Below are positions 41,601 through 56,600 of a stretch of DNA of 64,000 bases, one piece after another. The position numbers and the translations under genes were made by a program. The notes beneath the pieces were generated by a model that was not told the DNA's origin, did not search any database, and saw only the letters and a program-made list of their open reading frames with translations. How positions within the stretch are numbered: the stretch's first letter is position 1; each line of letters begins with the position of its first letter. Source of the DNA: Branchiostoma belcheri (taxonomy: Eukaryota; Chordata; Leptocardii; Amphioxiformes; Branchiostomatidae); contig NW_017804442.1 in NCBI RefSeq assembly GCF_001625305.1, positions 1,363,300 through 1,427,299 on the forward strand. The letters are read 5' to 3'.

Positions 41601-44600
41601 AAATGTTTAAGTGTAGGGTTTTCCCTTGGTATTTCCATAAAATCTCTCCTAAGAATTTCTGGGGAAGACCCCTGAATATTATACTGTATATATATACACC
41701 ATAACATATACACAGTATTAGCACTTTGTATTGAGTGAAATGAAGCAAAAAAGCTCTGAATCTTGACTATAGTATATGATAGCAGTGTTAGATTGTCACT
41801 TAGAAATACCCACCTGCAGTCTGCATTTTGCAATTGCAGAGACATTTTCAATACTGCAGAACAAAAATTAACCAACCTGCAAAAAAATCAGGCTAGGGGT
41901 TCAAGAGCTTTTGTGTTTACTACTAACCATAAGATGCAAGTACTATGGCATGTATTTTTGAAATTGCATCATGCATGTAAAATTTTTGCCAAAATGCAAA
42001 TTTGTATATGCCATGGGTTTAGATCAAGACTTCTGGTTGTGAATTTGCTGAAAGTATTACCAAATTGTACAACCAAACTTTGACGTAATGCAATATTGCA
42101 CAACACAAAAAAACTATTTCTACCACTGCTGACTCTATGTATGAGAGGCTTTTGATGTATCTGTGCTGATTTTATGTTTCTTGGAACTGGAAGAGTTCCA
42201 GGAATGAGGATTCTGGAGGATTTTGGGTTGTTTCGCCAGAAGGTAGAAGAAAGTAAAGTTTACAGTACTATCTGTGCATGAGTGATGCCACCAGGTATTG
42301 TGTATGGAAGTCACAAGATTATAACTATGCTGTAATGCTCAGGGCTCGAAATTCATTTTTGGGAATAGGTGCACTGGTCAGTCTGGTGCACCCAATCTAA
42401 AAAAATTAGGTGCCCAAAATATTTTTGGGGTGCACCATATAAGATAAAATAGGTAGAATGTCAGCAAAAATTAATTACAAGATCTTCATGATGTATGTTT
42501 CTTTGCTAAAGAAAACTACCTGAAGTACAACAATGATTTTATTACTTTTCTGACACTTAGATATCGATGTTAAGAGTTTGCTGTATACTACTATACATTT
42601 AACACCCTTTACATACGTAAACCTACGAAAATATTTGGGTGCAGAAAAAGATTAGTTGCCATGTAGTATTTTGAGCCATGTAAATGCTAAAGCTGTTGTT
42701 GTGTAGAATGTAGAATCTGTGCAAGTGCAGTTGATACTAGTAGTTATTTTGTTTATGAGCTGCTAGATGAGTTAATAATTTACACATTTTGACATAACCT
42801 AATACCATAGGTCTAGTAGTATTGGAATTAGGTAGCTTTCTATTCAAAAAGCAAAATGCTGTAGTTGTATTTTCTATTTGTGACCAGTGGACTGAGAAAT
42901 TTGATAATTTTTGGGGTAGGAATTATGTTATTTGGAAAATCGTAAATTTGTTCATCTTGTTTTGGTCTATATGTAGATTATGCGGGTTGTTTGAGTCTAA
43001 TCGCTTCCTTTTTGTAGTGTTTAGAATTATCTAGTTCATATTGCAGTGCAAAATACATTGTCTTGGAAATATATGGCATGTCTTGTTTCCTTTAGATTTT
43101 GAACTGATATTTAGAAAAATATGAGAACTGAAAAAAAAATTGCTGAGAGGAAGTTTATTGTAAAACTGTGTGTACCAAGGTTAAGCCTTTTTTCTCACAC
43201 TCTGTTTTCCATTTTAAAACTCCAGTTCAGCCAAATCTTTTATAATCTAACAACTAAACAAGCAAGAAATGCAGTAGGCTTGGCCTATTAATACTAGTAG
43301 TGTTATCAAAGCTGGTTTAATTTGTGCTAAAATCTTTACTCCCATCTCTTCCTGACATTGCAATGATCAATAGGACGTTGACCCCATGACAGCATAGGTG
43401 TTGCTTATACTATAGGTTTTATCCAGTCTATTTTAGTGTTTCAGGACATTGCACTAATATTTTAACCTACCACACTGCACCACCACTTTTGACAAATTTT
43501 TGGTTATTTCTTAGTATTTACCTGTGTAATAATATATCAGCGGTCTTCCCATAAATTCTTAGAGGAGAGGTTCTCCCTAACTAGTTTATGAAAAATCAGT
43601 GAATTTTCATGAAAGTACTAATGAGAGAAAACCTTAAATTTGAACATTTTTGGAGAGGTGCTAGGATTTTAGGGAGAGGGGGAGCACCCTTGCTTCATTG
43701 CTTGTGGAGAGCCCTGGTAATAATATATAGTGTCAAATGTGAAAAATGTTAACGCTAGAACACAATGCTGTCTTGTGAAAGTATAGTGTCCTTTCTTAGG
43801 GATGATATTAGAAGATGGATGTGGAATTATCTTTTGAATGTCTGAAAATGAACAATGTTCAGGGCTCAAACTACTGGCTGCATGTGCACCTAAGTGCACC
43901 CAAATTTGGAGCTGTGCACCCAATTTATTTCTGTGGGTGCTGTTGTAGGTATTTTTTTACAATTATCAAATGTAAAATAGTATACAGGATATTCTTGGCA
44001 TCCAAGTGTCAGAAAAATAGTAAAATCTTTGCATGCATGTGATAACATATTGTTCACATCAGAAACTATATTTTCAGTTCAGGCATTCAGAACCTAGCAT
44101 TATTAGAAACATGTCTGAAACAACATGGATCATAATCTGTCATGATTCTCTTAGGAAATATAAAGCTGATTGGGTAGAATTCCAAATAAGAACTCTAACT
44201 GTATATATGGATGCTCAACTCTTGCAGATTTCTAGTGTTGGCATATTTTTTTACATGGAATATCTCAGAATATGATATATTATACAGATATGGAGTGATA
44301 TTGTTTCGAGACATGTGGTAACATTTTGGACCCCCCCCCCAGGCTGAAGTGAGATAGGCCATTGACCCATGTCAAGGATACAATGTGAAGGTTACTAGAG
44401 GACGTTGACCCCAGCGATCATTGATGTCAGCTTCAGACATAAGTCTATAGAGACTCATTTTGTATATGGACGTCACATAGTGGGAGGTGGTGGTACTGGG
44501 CTGGGCTGTTTCTTTTTGGAGTGTAGTCAGGCCTAGGAAATAAAACGTTGTGTTTCCTGTTTTCCCAACCGACCCTAGAAAAACCTGCCAACCCTAGACT

Positions 44601-47600
44601 TTTTTGGGGGGTGGACCCCTGCAAGAGACAAAATTTTTCAAGCTGATCAACCTTTTCTAGCTCCATGATCTGACACCTGAGTGATGAAACATTGTACATT
44701 GACATTGAAAATAGAAGCATCCTCATGCTGTTTTGAAGTTGTTGTGCTCTTACCGATTTTTTTTAAACTGTCAGTTGAAACAACATTGGTTCAGGGTGGG
44801 GAGGGCGCTTAAATGTTATACTAACTTATTTGACAAACTTATTGTGGAGAGCCACACCTTGAGTATGTTTGAAGAACCCTAAACACTTACTAAAAAATAG
44901 CAAGGCCTACCTAGCCTTCCATGGTCCAAGAGTATACTGATTCCTTTACAAAGCTGGTACTATCTGGCTTCTAAGAAGAATTCTACCATCACAAGTTGTA
45001 AGATTGTGTTTTATTTCACCAATTCATATAGGCAATATTCCTTCTTGATACAAAGCATGGCTTTGAAATGTTCAATTTCATTAATTCTCAAATCCTCCCA
45101 TCCACAGCTTGTAAACTACCTGGGTTTGATTTTCAAACTCTCAAGTCATCGATTCTTACTAATTGCTTTCCTCAATGCCTTACAAAGTAGTTTTGAAACT
45201 GGGCCAATAACAATATGTAGTACATTGAGCCAGCTGGACCATAGAGCCTACTCTCCAAGCAGAGGTTGTGGGGAATGATCGTTACCTTTTTATATATGGC
45301 CATTTTTTTTTGTCCTGATCCCCGTCGGTGGCTAATAGAGCTTCTCTGGCCAATAGATACTGCCTGGCCAATTTGATACTGTCTTTTTTGCCACCGATAG
45401 GGATCTGCTTGGAGATTACATAGAGCCCACAGCACTCACACACTAAACCTGGCCTCGAAATTCCTCTTGTCCCAGCATTGTCTAGCCTCACTGAGATATT
45501 TTGTGTCCAGTGTGCTATGGGTGTGGAACCCAGGCTAACTTAAGCATTGTCCCAAAAATAAATTTCAACTGTCCCGAAGTAAGGATGAACTGTCTCAATC
45601 TGTTTTTTGGGAAGTATTGTATGACTTCAACTTGAAGTCAAATTTATTTTGCTTACGTTCTGACTGCCAGGCACACTATAATTGCAAAGAAGACAGGAAA
45701 TTCGGGGGGACAGATAAACAAAAGATGGGCTGACATTCTGATGTTGATTATTTTTCTGTTGTCCCCAAAATGTCCCAAAGTGTCTTTTTAGTTGTCCCAG
45801 CCTAAAAAGAAAAAGAACAGTCATGCCTTCAAATATTAGAGTTATCAACCAAGAATTGAGGTATTAAAAACTCGTATTTCCCCAGAACTATCGTAGACTG
45901 GAACTCGTTGTCACCAATCACAGTCGGGGCATCATCACTAGAAAGCTTTTAATAACACCTGGAATCAAATGTGCAAAGATTGAGTGTAACAAGTCGTTCG
46001 GTGTGATATAGCTAGCTGCCGCCGCGCCGTGTGCTTGCGAAGCTGGTGTGTTACGCCGAAGAGTTGTTATACCGGCTATACCGATACAGATACAGAAATT
46101 TTAGTGGTCAGTGGCCATTGGACCACCTTTACCCTCAAACCCTGCCGGACATTCCCACTATATGAGCCATACAGCTCCAGTATTGGTGACATTGATTTTG
46201 TAATCAGCTTAGAACAACACAATCAGGCAGACTGGGTGCTGGGTGGACATTTGGGGAGCTGGGGAGGAAAGACTGTAAGGGCCAGCAGGGCTTGAAATAC
46301 TGGGTGCATTTGTACCTTAGTGCAGGTAAAAATTGGAGCTGTGCAGGTATTTCTGATGTCTACCTGCACCTAACTTGAACTGGTCCATGTAAAATTGGAG
46401 CTGTGCAGGTATTTCTGATGTCTACCTGCACCTAACTTGAACTGGACCATATAAAATTTGAGCTATGCAGGTATTTCTGATGTCTAACTGCACCTAACCT
46501 GCACTGGTCCATGTACTGGCTATATGCATTTTAGTGCTGGGGAAATTGGAGCTGTGCAGGTATTTCTGATGTCTACCTGCACCTAACCTGCACTGGTCCA
46601 TGTACTGGGTATATGCAGGTTAGTGCAGGTAAAATTGGAGCTGTGCAGGTATTTCTGATGTCTACCTGCACCTAACTTGCACTGGTCCATATGAAATTGA
46701 AGCTGTGCAGGTATTTCTGATGTCTACCTGCACCTAGCCTGCACTGGTCCATGTACTGGGTATATGCAGGTTAGTGCAGGTAAAATTGGAGCTGTGCAGG
46801 TATTTCTGATAAGTTCACGGTACAGAAGTGACAGTGAAAAAAACAGTGAACATAATAGTACAGTGAAATTACAGTATATTGAGATGATTTTGCCCACACT
46901 TGGCTCGCGTCCCAGGCCCCTATCCCCAAACACAGCATAAATTAGTCTTAATGCAGTATTTAAGGACATTTGTCCTCCAGTTGTAATCGCCATAGCTTTA
47001 CTTCCAGCTCAAATTGTGGAGATGGGGGCTCCTGAAATTATATCAGGGAGTAACAAGAACAGAGAGGGAGGGAATGGCCAAAAGGATTGGGGCAGGGATG
47101 AAGACGCAACGTTGTTTCAGGCGGGCTTTCAAGCAATTTTCATGTTTTTGTATCAATCTTGATTTTACAGTTAACAAATAATTCCTGGACTTTCTTTTTC
47201 CTGCACCTGTCGCCACTGTGAACATATATAGTTCGTGAACATGTCCACTTTTCTCAGACCATGAACTTTAGCTAACGTGAACATATATGTGTGAATTACA
47301 GTACCATAGATTGTCTAATTTTGTCCCTCTCTAATTCTCTTTGTCGTAGTTTTATTGCTTTTTGGTATTTTCGGGTCTTCATATATGGGCTCCAAGTACC
47401 CTATAGAATCTGTAAATAGTAGGAAAGTAGAAATATAAACATTGAAGTGAAGAATTTTGAGCCCAGATTTTAGGAAGCTGGCCAAAACTAAAGGAAGATA
47501 ATTTGAGTATACTCAAGGGTCTCCTATTTTCTTTGGGGCACTTCCAAAGTCACGTTAAAGAACCCACCACACTTATCGGAAAGAGTAGGGGACCTTCCCG

Positions 47601-50600
47601 GTGTGAGTGGTTTAAACCTTACAGTCTGGTCTCAGGTTTGACATCTTGAAGAGGTGATAGTCACCTGTTATGTCAATCCTTCCACAAATGTGGTAAATCT
47701 TCATAAATATAAAAATAAATTTACATGTACATGTAGACCTCTACATTGTTTTTTTAATAAAAACAGAAGTTTGTACTTACAAGGACAATAACAACGATCT
47801 GGAATAAGGACAGTAGGCAGTCGTTGCCTAGGTGACAACAAACACAACAAGACCTTTGACCCTTCAGATATAAGTACCTTATCTTTGTGTAAATTTCTTC
47901 TAAAACATAACTTCCGGTGACCTCACAACTCAATTTACTATTAGTGTTGTATGTTACACTATTTGCATGTAAAATTGAACCATGAGTTAAAAAATATAAC
48001 ATCTAGAAATATACACAAATACAATAGAGTGTAGAATTTGTTACTCTTTTTTGACAGATTTTTTATTAAATCTATGAAAAACACACTGTACAAATAGGTT
48101 TTATTCAACTGGGGTACATTTTGTGGTGCTAGTGATGTTTGGATCCAAGTTTCAACTTTTTGTACATCTCTATATAAAGTTATATCGGTAGTGTGAGTGT
48201 TCTAGGCCTTGACCTCAAAAATAGACATCCAAACACCGAAAAACATCTGTCGTTAATGCCAGTAAGAAAGTAACACTAGCAAAGAGAAAGTAAAGACATC
48301 ACACCCTTGGAAATGATGTTACGCAAACCATTACAAACTTGTTGGAGTGCCTCAGGAACAGGTACAAACACCTTTGTCATGACAAACGCGTTTTTAATCT
48401 GCTTGTTTTGGCGCTGAACCAAGGCCTCACTAAAGAACCAACTTGTACACAACACCAGGGAGGACAAGTGGGGTTTGGAGACCTGCCAGGGCTCCAAAAT
48501 TCAATTTTTGTTTTGGAATAGGTGCACTGGTGCACCCAACATAAAAAATTGGGTGCACAGACACATTTTTGGATGCACCTGACCATATAAAATGAAATAA
48601 GTAGAATTATTTTTCAGTTCTAATGAAAAATATTACAACAAGTATTTTGTTGTTTTTCTAACACTTAGATGTAAACAGTATGCTGTATATATATATTTAT
48701 ATAGTAGTATACATTTAACGTGTTTACATACGGGTGCACCCACCTAAAAAGAATTGGGTGCACAGCTCCAATTTTGGGTGCACTAAGGTGCACATGCATG
48801 TAGTATTCCCAGCCCTGCCTGCCCTGGCCCAATACAACTGCAAAGCTTTAACTTGGCCTAAAAAGTTGTGTTGGGAAAATGTATAGTGATGAAGAGTCTT
48901 AGAATTGTAATTGCCAACAAAAGAAAGTTGGAAGTGGTGAATTCAAGTAAAATAAAAACATTTTTGTTTGCCACCTTATGATATATGAGGTTTTGATCTT
49001 AATTTGTTATGTAGCGCTAGGCATTCAAAAGAAGTAGTAGGCTCATAATTAGGTTTTGCAGACTTAATGTTTTGCCAACTCAAATTCCTGTGCACATGAA
49101 TTTCACCCACTCTGGGTGCACCAGAGTACCTATTCCCAAATATGGATTTTAAGCCTCGTACCAGCATTTTCTAGAAGAGTTTACACCAAGATAGGTCGTA
49201 CAGGCATCCTTTTGAGGCCTGTCCTGACTCAATACCTACCTAAAGATTAAACGTCGCTCTAACATTGACGGCCAAACAACTACCTGTACTTGGAAGGGCC
49301 AAGCAACCAATCAAACCACTGCACAGGGTTTAAAAATAACTCAGCGTTGTCTGGGGTGTGATTAGGACCAGGAAAGAAGGACAGTTAGGGCTTTTCACTT
49401 GTTTGATATTTTTAAGTTAGCAATCAAATTTTAGACTCATGTTGCACATTCAAATTCCTGTGCACCCAAATTTTTAGGTTATGTGTACCAGTGTACCTCT
49501 TCCCCAAAAAATTAATTTTGAGCCCTGATACCAGCGTTTTCTGGAAGAGTTTACACTGAGCTGGAAAGAACAAGCATCCTTTCGAGGCCTGTCCTGACTC
49601 AATACCTACCTAAAGATTAAACCTCCCTCTAACATTGACGGCCAAACAACTACCTGTACTGGAAAGGGCCAAGCAACCAATCAAACCGCTGCACAGGGTT
49701 TAAAAATAACTCAGCGTTGTCTGGGGTGTGATTAGGACCAGGAGAGAAGGACAGTTAGGGGCTGGGATTGGACATGGCTGGGTAGAGACCATTAAAAACT
49801 GCAGGGTCAACCAGGGGTCACTGGGACGGCCCATCTTCAGGGTCAAGGGGTGTGGCGAGGTGAGTTTTTTTTAGAACGCTACTTATGCAAGTGGGTTGAC
49901 TGCACTTGTGACATTTGCTACCTTTATGTTTTTTGTGGTATGGTATGATGTGTTGTGATGAAATTTGTAGTTTGAAAGAAAGACATCTTTTTGTTAGGGA
50001 AAATAGATTACATTAGCGTGAATTTTATGGATTTTGTGGTAATATTTTTGCTGGAAAAATTTCATTTTATACCACGTCTGCAAAAGAAACACCCCTACAT
50101 ATAAGAAAAAGTAATTATTTAGAGAAAACAATTAACTACATTAATTAGACTCCCTTTCACCTGTGTTGAGTGAGGAAATAGCATCTCTCCTAGTGCTTTT
50201 AAACCAGCACGTCGGCAGAACGTACTGCACCTGCGTGAAAACAGTAATGTATTGTGCATAGCACTTCAGCAGAATGTCTCATATAAGTTGGTATTTGCTC
50301 ATATAAGGTTAACACTCCGTCTGTAGTTTCCAAATGTTATGTCGGAAAAGATATCCTCTGCAACAGGCAAAATTCTAATGCAACGTTGACCAAAAATCCA
50401 CCAAAAACCGTAACAATACAGGGTTCTGCGCAGGCGCAGTACGTTCTGCTGACGTGCTAAACAAACCACTACTGCTGATCCAGTAATCATCACCTGTCCT
50501 GTACAGAGAGATGGAAGAGTTGCTGCATCATGAAAACTGTGATTTTGCTCAGGCTCAGTACGATCTGCCATGGTTCTGCTGACACCCTGCCTTACTGTAT

Positions 50601-53600
50601 AGCGTAGAACAAACCCCTACAACTCTAATCATCACCTGTCCTGTGGAGAAAGATGGAGTCCATTCATCTCAGGGATCCAGTCTTTCAGTAGGGCAATTTC
50701 CTCTCAGGTTATCTGCTCCACATTGTACCATGGTGATCTGTCTCTTAGGCCTTGGGAAATAAAAATTGTGTTTCCTGTTTCCTGACTGACCCTAGAAAAA
50801 CCGGCCGACCCTAGAAAAATGTGTGGACCCTAGGCCTTTTTTTGGGGGTGGTGGATCCCTGCAAGGGACATAATTTTCAAGCTGATCGACCTTTTCTAGC
50901 TCCATGATCTGACACCTGAGTGATTAAATGTTGTACAATCAGTTTTCCAACATTGACATTGAAGTGTAAATGCAAGTTTTACTTTGTTAAACTGTATTGT
51001 AAGTGTTGGATCACTAGAGATTGCCAAAGTCTAATGAAAGAAAGAATAATCCCTAGACTTACTGACCTAAATTTTTTCAGTACTGAAACAGGAAACACAA
51101 AATGTTTTTCTTGGGCCTTATCTGGTCCACATTGTACCACAGTGATCCGCCTCTTACTGTAATTTCCGCTACGTTTTGTTGCCTGCAGGAAGGCTGTAGA
51201 TTGGTGTGAAATGGCAAAAATTTCCCGTATTCAAGTTATTGCCATGGCAATTATATTGGGTGGTTCTTGGTTTCAATATTAAAACAAAATACCGTAGCTG
51301 AATCTTAAGCGTCTGCGTCGAAAGTCTAAACTCTGCATTGTTTAATACAGTTTTGGGTTTTAGTTTTATTGCAATTTTTTTTATCTTGATGTCATCAGAT
51401 TTTAAATGTGAACATGTAGAAAGGCTGCAATATTTTCAATCTTGTGTTTATAGTTTTGTACAAAAATTTACAGTACCAACATACTTCGAAGACAAGCCGG
51501 TATTTTGAAGACCTTTCCTTTCTAGCTTCTTCTTGTTGTACGGGTCATTTTCCTACTTGCGTTTTAAGTAGTGCTGCATACCGGTTCACTGGACTTGGAT
51601 CCGGACTTGTAAGAATGTTTAGGTTCAAGTCCAACAAAACCTAAAAGTCAAGAACCGAGTCCGGACTTATTACCATAAAAGACCATTTCACATACCCCTT
51701 TTCTTTCCAAACCACCCAAAACCTTCCATACATTGCAAAATGAAGAAAACATTGCCATCTGCATTGTCAACTACCAGCCTCTATGTTATGTGGCCAAAGT
51801 TTCACCCAGACAACATTGCAAGGTTGCCAACATGCAATATTGTACATGCCATGGGTTTAGGTCCGGACTTACAAGTCTGGAACTGAACCTAAACCTCTGG
51901 ATTTGAATCCGGACCTGAACCTAAAATTGGGTTCAGGTATGCAGCACTAGTTTTGAGACCAGTACCACCATTACACTCTTCCCCAGTGTACCGGCCACCG
52001 TGGGAACGTTAAAAACCCAAACAAACGACCAGAGTCCTCTCTGGGAGTGGGAGGGAGCCAGGAAATTAGGACGACCCCATAAATATTTCACTTCTCCATC
52101 AGCTGAAAGCGGACAGGCAAAAATTAAAGTTAACGGATTATGCCACACAATTTAATTTGTTGTTTCTCGGATTCGCCCTGTCCATTTTTTTCTGATTTGC
52201 ATAAAAGAAAAAAAAATTTGGAGGGTTCTAAATCAACTGCAAAATGCTCTACGAAAGACATATTTTGGACCCAATGGTTAAAGAAAGTCCTTTTCTTCCT
52301 AGTTCTTAACGTTTTTCAATGTTTTCAAAGTTCAAAATTTATTGTTTTAATTATAAACCAGCCTGGTATGTTCACTTCATGGCTCGTATTGTAACATTTC
52401 CGGCTATCATGGGGTGCCTTGGCCTGTTTTTTTTTCGCCCTGTCGCTTCATATTTTTCTGAAAAATCTGAGAAACAACAAATTAAATTGGTGTGGCCTTA
52501 TGTTGGAGAAATATTCCTTTGGGGTGTGAGTTGAAGAGGGGAATTGGAGGAAGGGAGAATCGATGTCTTGTTAATGTCTTGTGTAATTAACTTGTGTTGA
52601 GTAGCTATAGGGTACTTAGGAATGGATGGGTTAGTGTAATTATGGAAGGCGCTTACGATTTCAGCAACTTCTATTTACACACTTGCAGGGCTTAAAATAC
52701 TGAATTTCTTTTTGACAAAATATTTATGCAAAAACACACAACGAAAGTTCAGCTATGCTGGGGAGCTTTTTGCAACAAATGATTCACATGAAAAACCCAA
52801 AGCACTTACCAAAAAGAGTAGGGGTGACCCAGTGTACTTTGCTAAATATGCCAGCTACGTTGCACCACAAACTACTTAGAAACATGTTTTACCTCAGATT
52901 AGGATGTCAAGAGAAGAAGTGATTCATAATACTACACTACAGTTATTCTTTTACCTTGCCAAATTGCAAGTTGTTTTATCGTTAGATGCTGAATTTTTCA
53001 GAACCATATTCAGAAACACAACAATGATTTTCCTAGGCCCAGGATAATCTGTGTTTTGAATCTACTCTTATTTGGTATCTGTTATAATACCACATCTTCT
53101 TTTTATCTTGGCAAATTGCAGGTTGTTTTATCGGTAGATGCTAAATTTTTCCTGACCATATTCAGAAACACAACAATGATTTACTTTGGCCCATGATAAT
53201 TTGTGTTTTAAGAATCTACTCCTCTTCTGGGAAGGTGCAATGTGGTTTTTTCGAGGGATGCTGATTGCTGAATTTATTCATTTATTTCTTTATCTATAAT
53301 TTATTTATAATTTGTCAGGAAATCACTGTAATCAGAAACATAACAATAATGTTCCTATGCCCATGATAATCTGTGTTTTGAGTCTGCTCCTCTTCAGGGA
53401 AAAGCGTGTAATCCATGAAGATTTGGTACATCTTCCTGTAGTGAGAGATAAGATTTTACCTGGTGTCTCAGGGGATTCCTTCAAGTTTTCTTAATCCTGA
53501 GATGATGTCACGCTATCTCAGGTGTCATACACCTGAGGGCTTCTTAGGACAGGTGTGCAAGTGTAATATCACAATTCAGACTTGTACTAGGTAGAATAGA

Positions 53601-56600
53601 GATATGTTGATGAAGGTTAGACGTCCAGGTAAACAATACTCATGGGAAATTCAAACTCTACTACTGGATAAATTACGGAGATAATATCCGGATGTTTCGA
53701 GTGACGCCACTATTCTTCTTCAGTGTCAGAAATGAACTAACACTCGAAATGTCAGAAAATAATCTCTGTTTTTAAATTCATAAGTACAGTTTAAATTGTT
53801 TGAGTATTGTTTTTACCTGGATATCTTTGGTCTATTGTCTGTCATAAATTTTAGTGAAGCAGGAAAAGAGTGATAGATGTCACTAGAAAAAATCCGGATA
53901 TAATCTCTGTATTTATCAAGTAGTTCAGTTTGAAATGTCTATGAGTATTGTTTACCTGGATGTCTAACCTTCATCAATGTCATATCAAGCATGTCAGCAA
54001 AACATAGTGCGCTTGCGTGGAACTGGGATTTTTCTTGGCTTTCGTTGGACGTTTGGTCAACATTGCATTAGAATTTTGCCTGTTGCAGAAGGCATCTTTT
54101 CCAACATAATCTTTGTAAACTACAGACGGGATGTTAACCTTATATGCGCGAATACGACCTTATATGAGACGTTCTGCTGAAGTGCTATGTACAATACACT
54201 ACGGGTTTCACGCAGGTGCAGTACGTTCTGCCAAGGTGCTGTCATATCACAGAGGAAGTGGATATGCGATATCCCAGGAGATTAGTTAATCCCTCCTTAA
54301 ATCTGCAGATTAAATCTGTAGGCGCAGATTTAGCAGATTTGGCGTAGTTCCAGGGTAACTGGCTTCCTATTGGCTCATTGCCAAGCCTCCTGTGGCATTA
54401 GGGACTTGTTACTGTCAAGTGGTGGGGCAAGGCAAAGTTAATAAGTTGGTTATCAGTTTCTCTGATAAAGCAAGGAAAACTAGAGAAGTAACATTTGCAA
54501 AGCAAATGCATAATGTTAACCTTCGGACATGGTCTGCTCTGTTAATTCTTACTCATTCACATACATGTACTACTGGTATATGGTGACAGGAGCAGAGCAG
54601 ACCATGAAATTGGAACACCAGTCACCATGGTGACAGACGTCAACAAATCATGTCATTGGTCAGGTCAGAAGTCACTGTTTGGAGAAGAAGAGGAAGAAAC
54701 TGAGCAAAAACAATGTTGTCCTTCGGTAAACATAAAAATCTGGCAGACTTTGCCCCCTTGCCAACACTGCTTCAAACCCCTTCCAGTCTCATAGACAAAA
54801 TTCCAACAATGAAGATGTTTTGATTGCAAGATAGTATAGTGTGTCAATTGGGAATTATAGAAACACACAGCTATTTGAATTCAGAATGTTGCTTTAGCTT
54901 TTACCGAATCACCTGTTTTCACATTTAACACCTGTTCGTACTTAACACATCTATACTGTGACGCCTGTTTTCACGTCTATTGTCCTCACTTGTTTCTATA
55001 AATGCTTTTCAGGGAATCTCACACACATATTTAGACCTTTCCACATGTTCACACATATACTGAACACCTGTTGACACCTTTGCTTAACACTTTGCAGGGC
55101 ATTTCGTACCTGGAGCAGGAGATTCGGAAGGCAGGTGACCAGGTGGACTTTCACCTGTAACACCTGTATGATAACACCTGTATTATAACACCTGTTCTCA
55201 CCTGTATTTTCCATGTTTTTCAGGGCATTTCGTATCTGGAGCAGGAGATTCGGAAGGCAGGTGACCAGGTGGACTCACAGCTGTAACACCTGTATTTTAA
55301 CACCTGTATTATAACACCTGTATTATAACACCTGTTCTCACCTGTATTTCAGGGCATTTCGTACCTGGAGCAGGAGATTCGAAAGGCAGGTGACCAGGTG
55401 AAATACACCTGTATTATAACACCTGTATTATAACACCTGTTCTCACTTGTATTTCAGGGCATTTCGTACCTGGAGCAGGAGATTCGGAAGGCAGGTGACC
55501 AGGTGGACTCACAGCTGTAACACCTGTATTATAACACCTGTATTATAACACCTGTTCTCACCTGTTTTTCAGGGCATTTCGTACCTGGAGCAGGAGATAC
55601 GGAAGGCAGGTGACCAGGTGGACCCGCAGCTGTACTGCCAGCTGGGACACTTTCACCTGCTGTTGGAGGATTACCCCAAAGGTCAGAGGGCATTCTTACC
55701 TTATTTAGAAGTTATTACCCTAAAGGTCAAAGGGCATGCTTGCCTTATTTGGAAGTGATTATTCCAAAGGTCAGAGGGCATGATCACCTTATATAAAAGT
55801 TATTACCCTTAAGGTCAGAGGGCATGCTTGCCTTATTTGGAAGTGATTATTCCAAAGGTCAGAGGGCATGCTTACCTTATTTAGAAGTGAATGTCAGAGG
55901 ACATACATGCCTTATTTGGAAATGTGTCATCCCGTCATATGATGGCATCTTGTTGCATAAATGTTAGACAAAAATTGGTTTGTCTGGTGCTGAAGGAATA
56001 AAAAATGAGTTTAAGTCATACCAGTTGGTAAGTATTAGCCCATACCAGGCTTCAGTGGTTGCTGAAAGAGTTCTAGAGGGCAAACTGTAAGTTCTTTAGC
56101 GGACCAACTTCCCCGGCATGTTATCTGTCTGTTTGGCCAATTACTACTCTTTCCAGACACTTCTATAGCCTGGTAGAGGCTACTTGAGTATTGGTTTTCT
56201 GACATTAGGGGATAAATAACACCAAAGAATAGGGGGAAGTGCATGGTTAGTGTGAGAAGAAAGTCTGTAATATCTAAAAGTTAGTTTTGTTTATGAAGAG
56301 TTTTTTTTTCAGTTAGCTGAAAGCCACAAAACATTCTACTTTCACCCATATTATTATCCAGGAGCTGTTCAGTTAGGAGCATGATTTAAACATGAAAGAA
56401 ATTGTGGTAAAACTCAGCGGACCCATTCCGTAAATTTTTTATAGCTTTTGGAAGGAAGCCCCTTTACGAAACCCATTTTAGTACACCTCTGGTAGCCAGG
56501 ATGTTCTCTCCAAGCAGAGGTTTGGGTTTGGGGTTATTTTTAAGCATGTTTTTAGGCTTTTTTTATAGGGGTTTCCCTTTTGCACTGAATTTTTTTCCCC

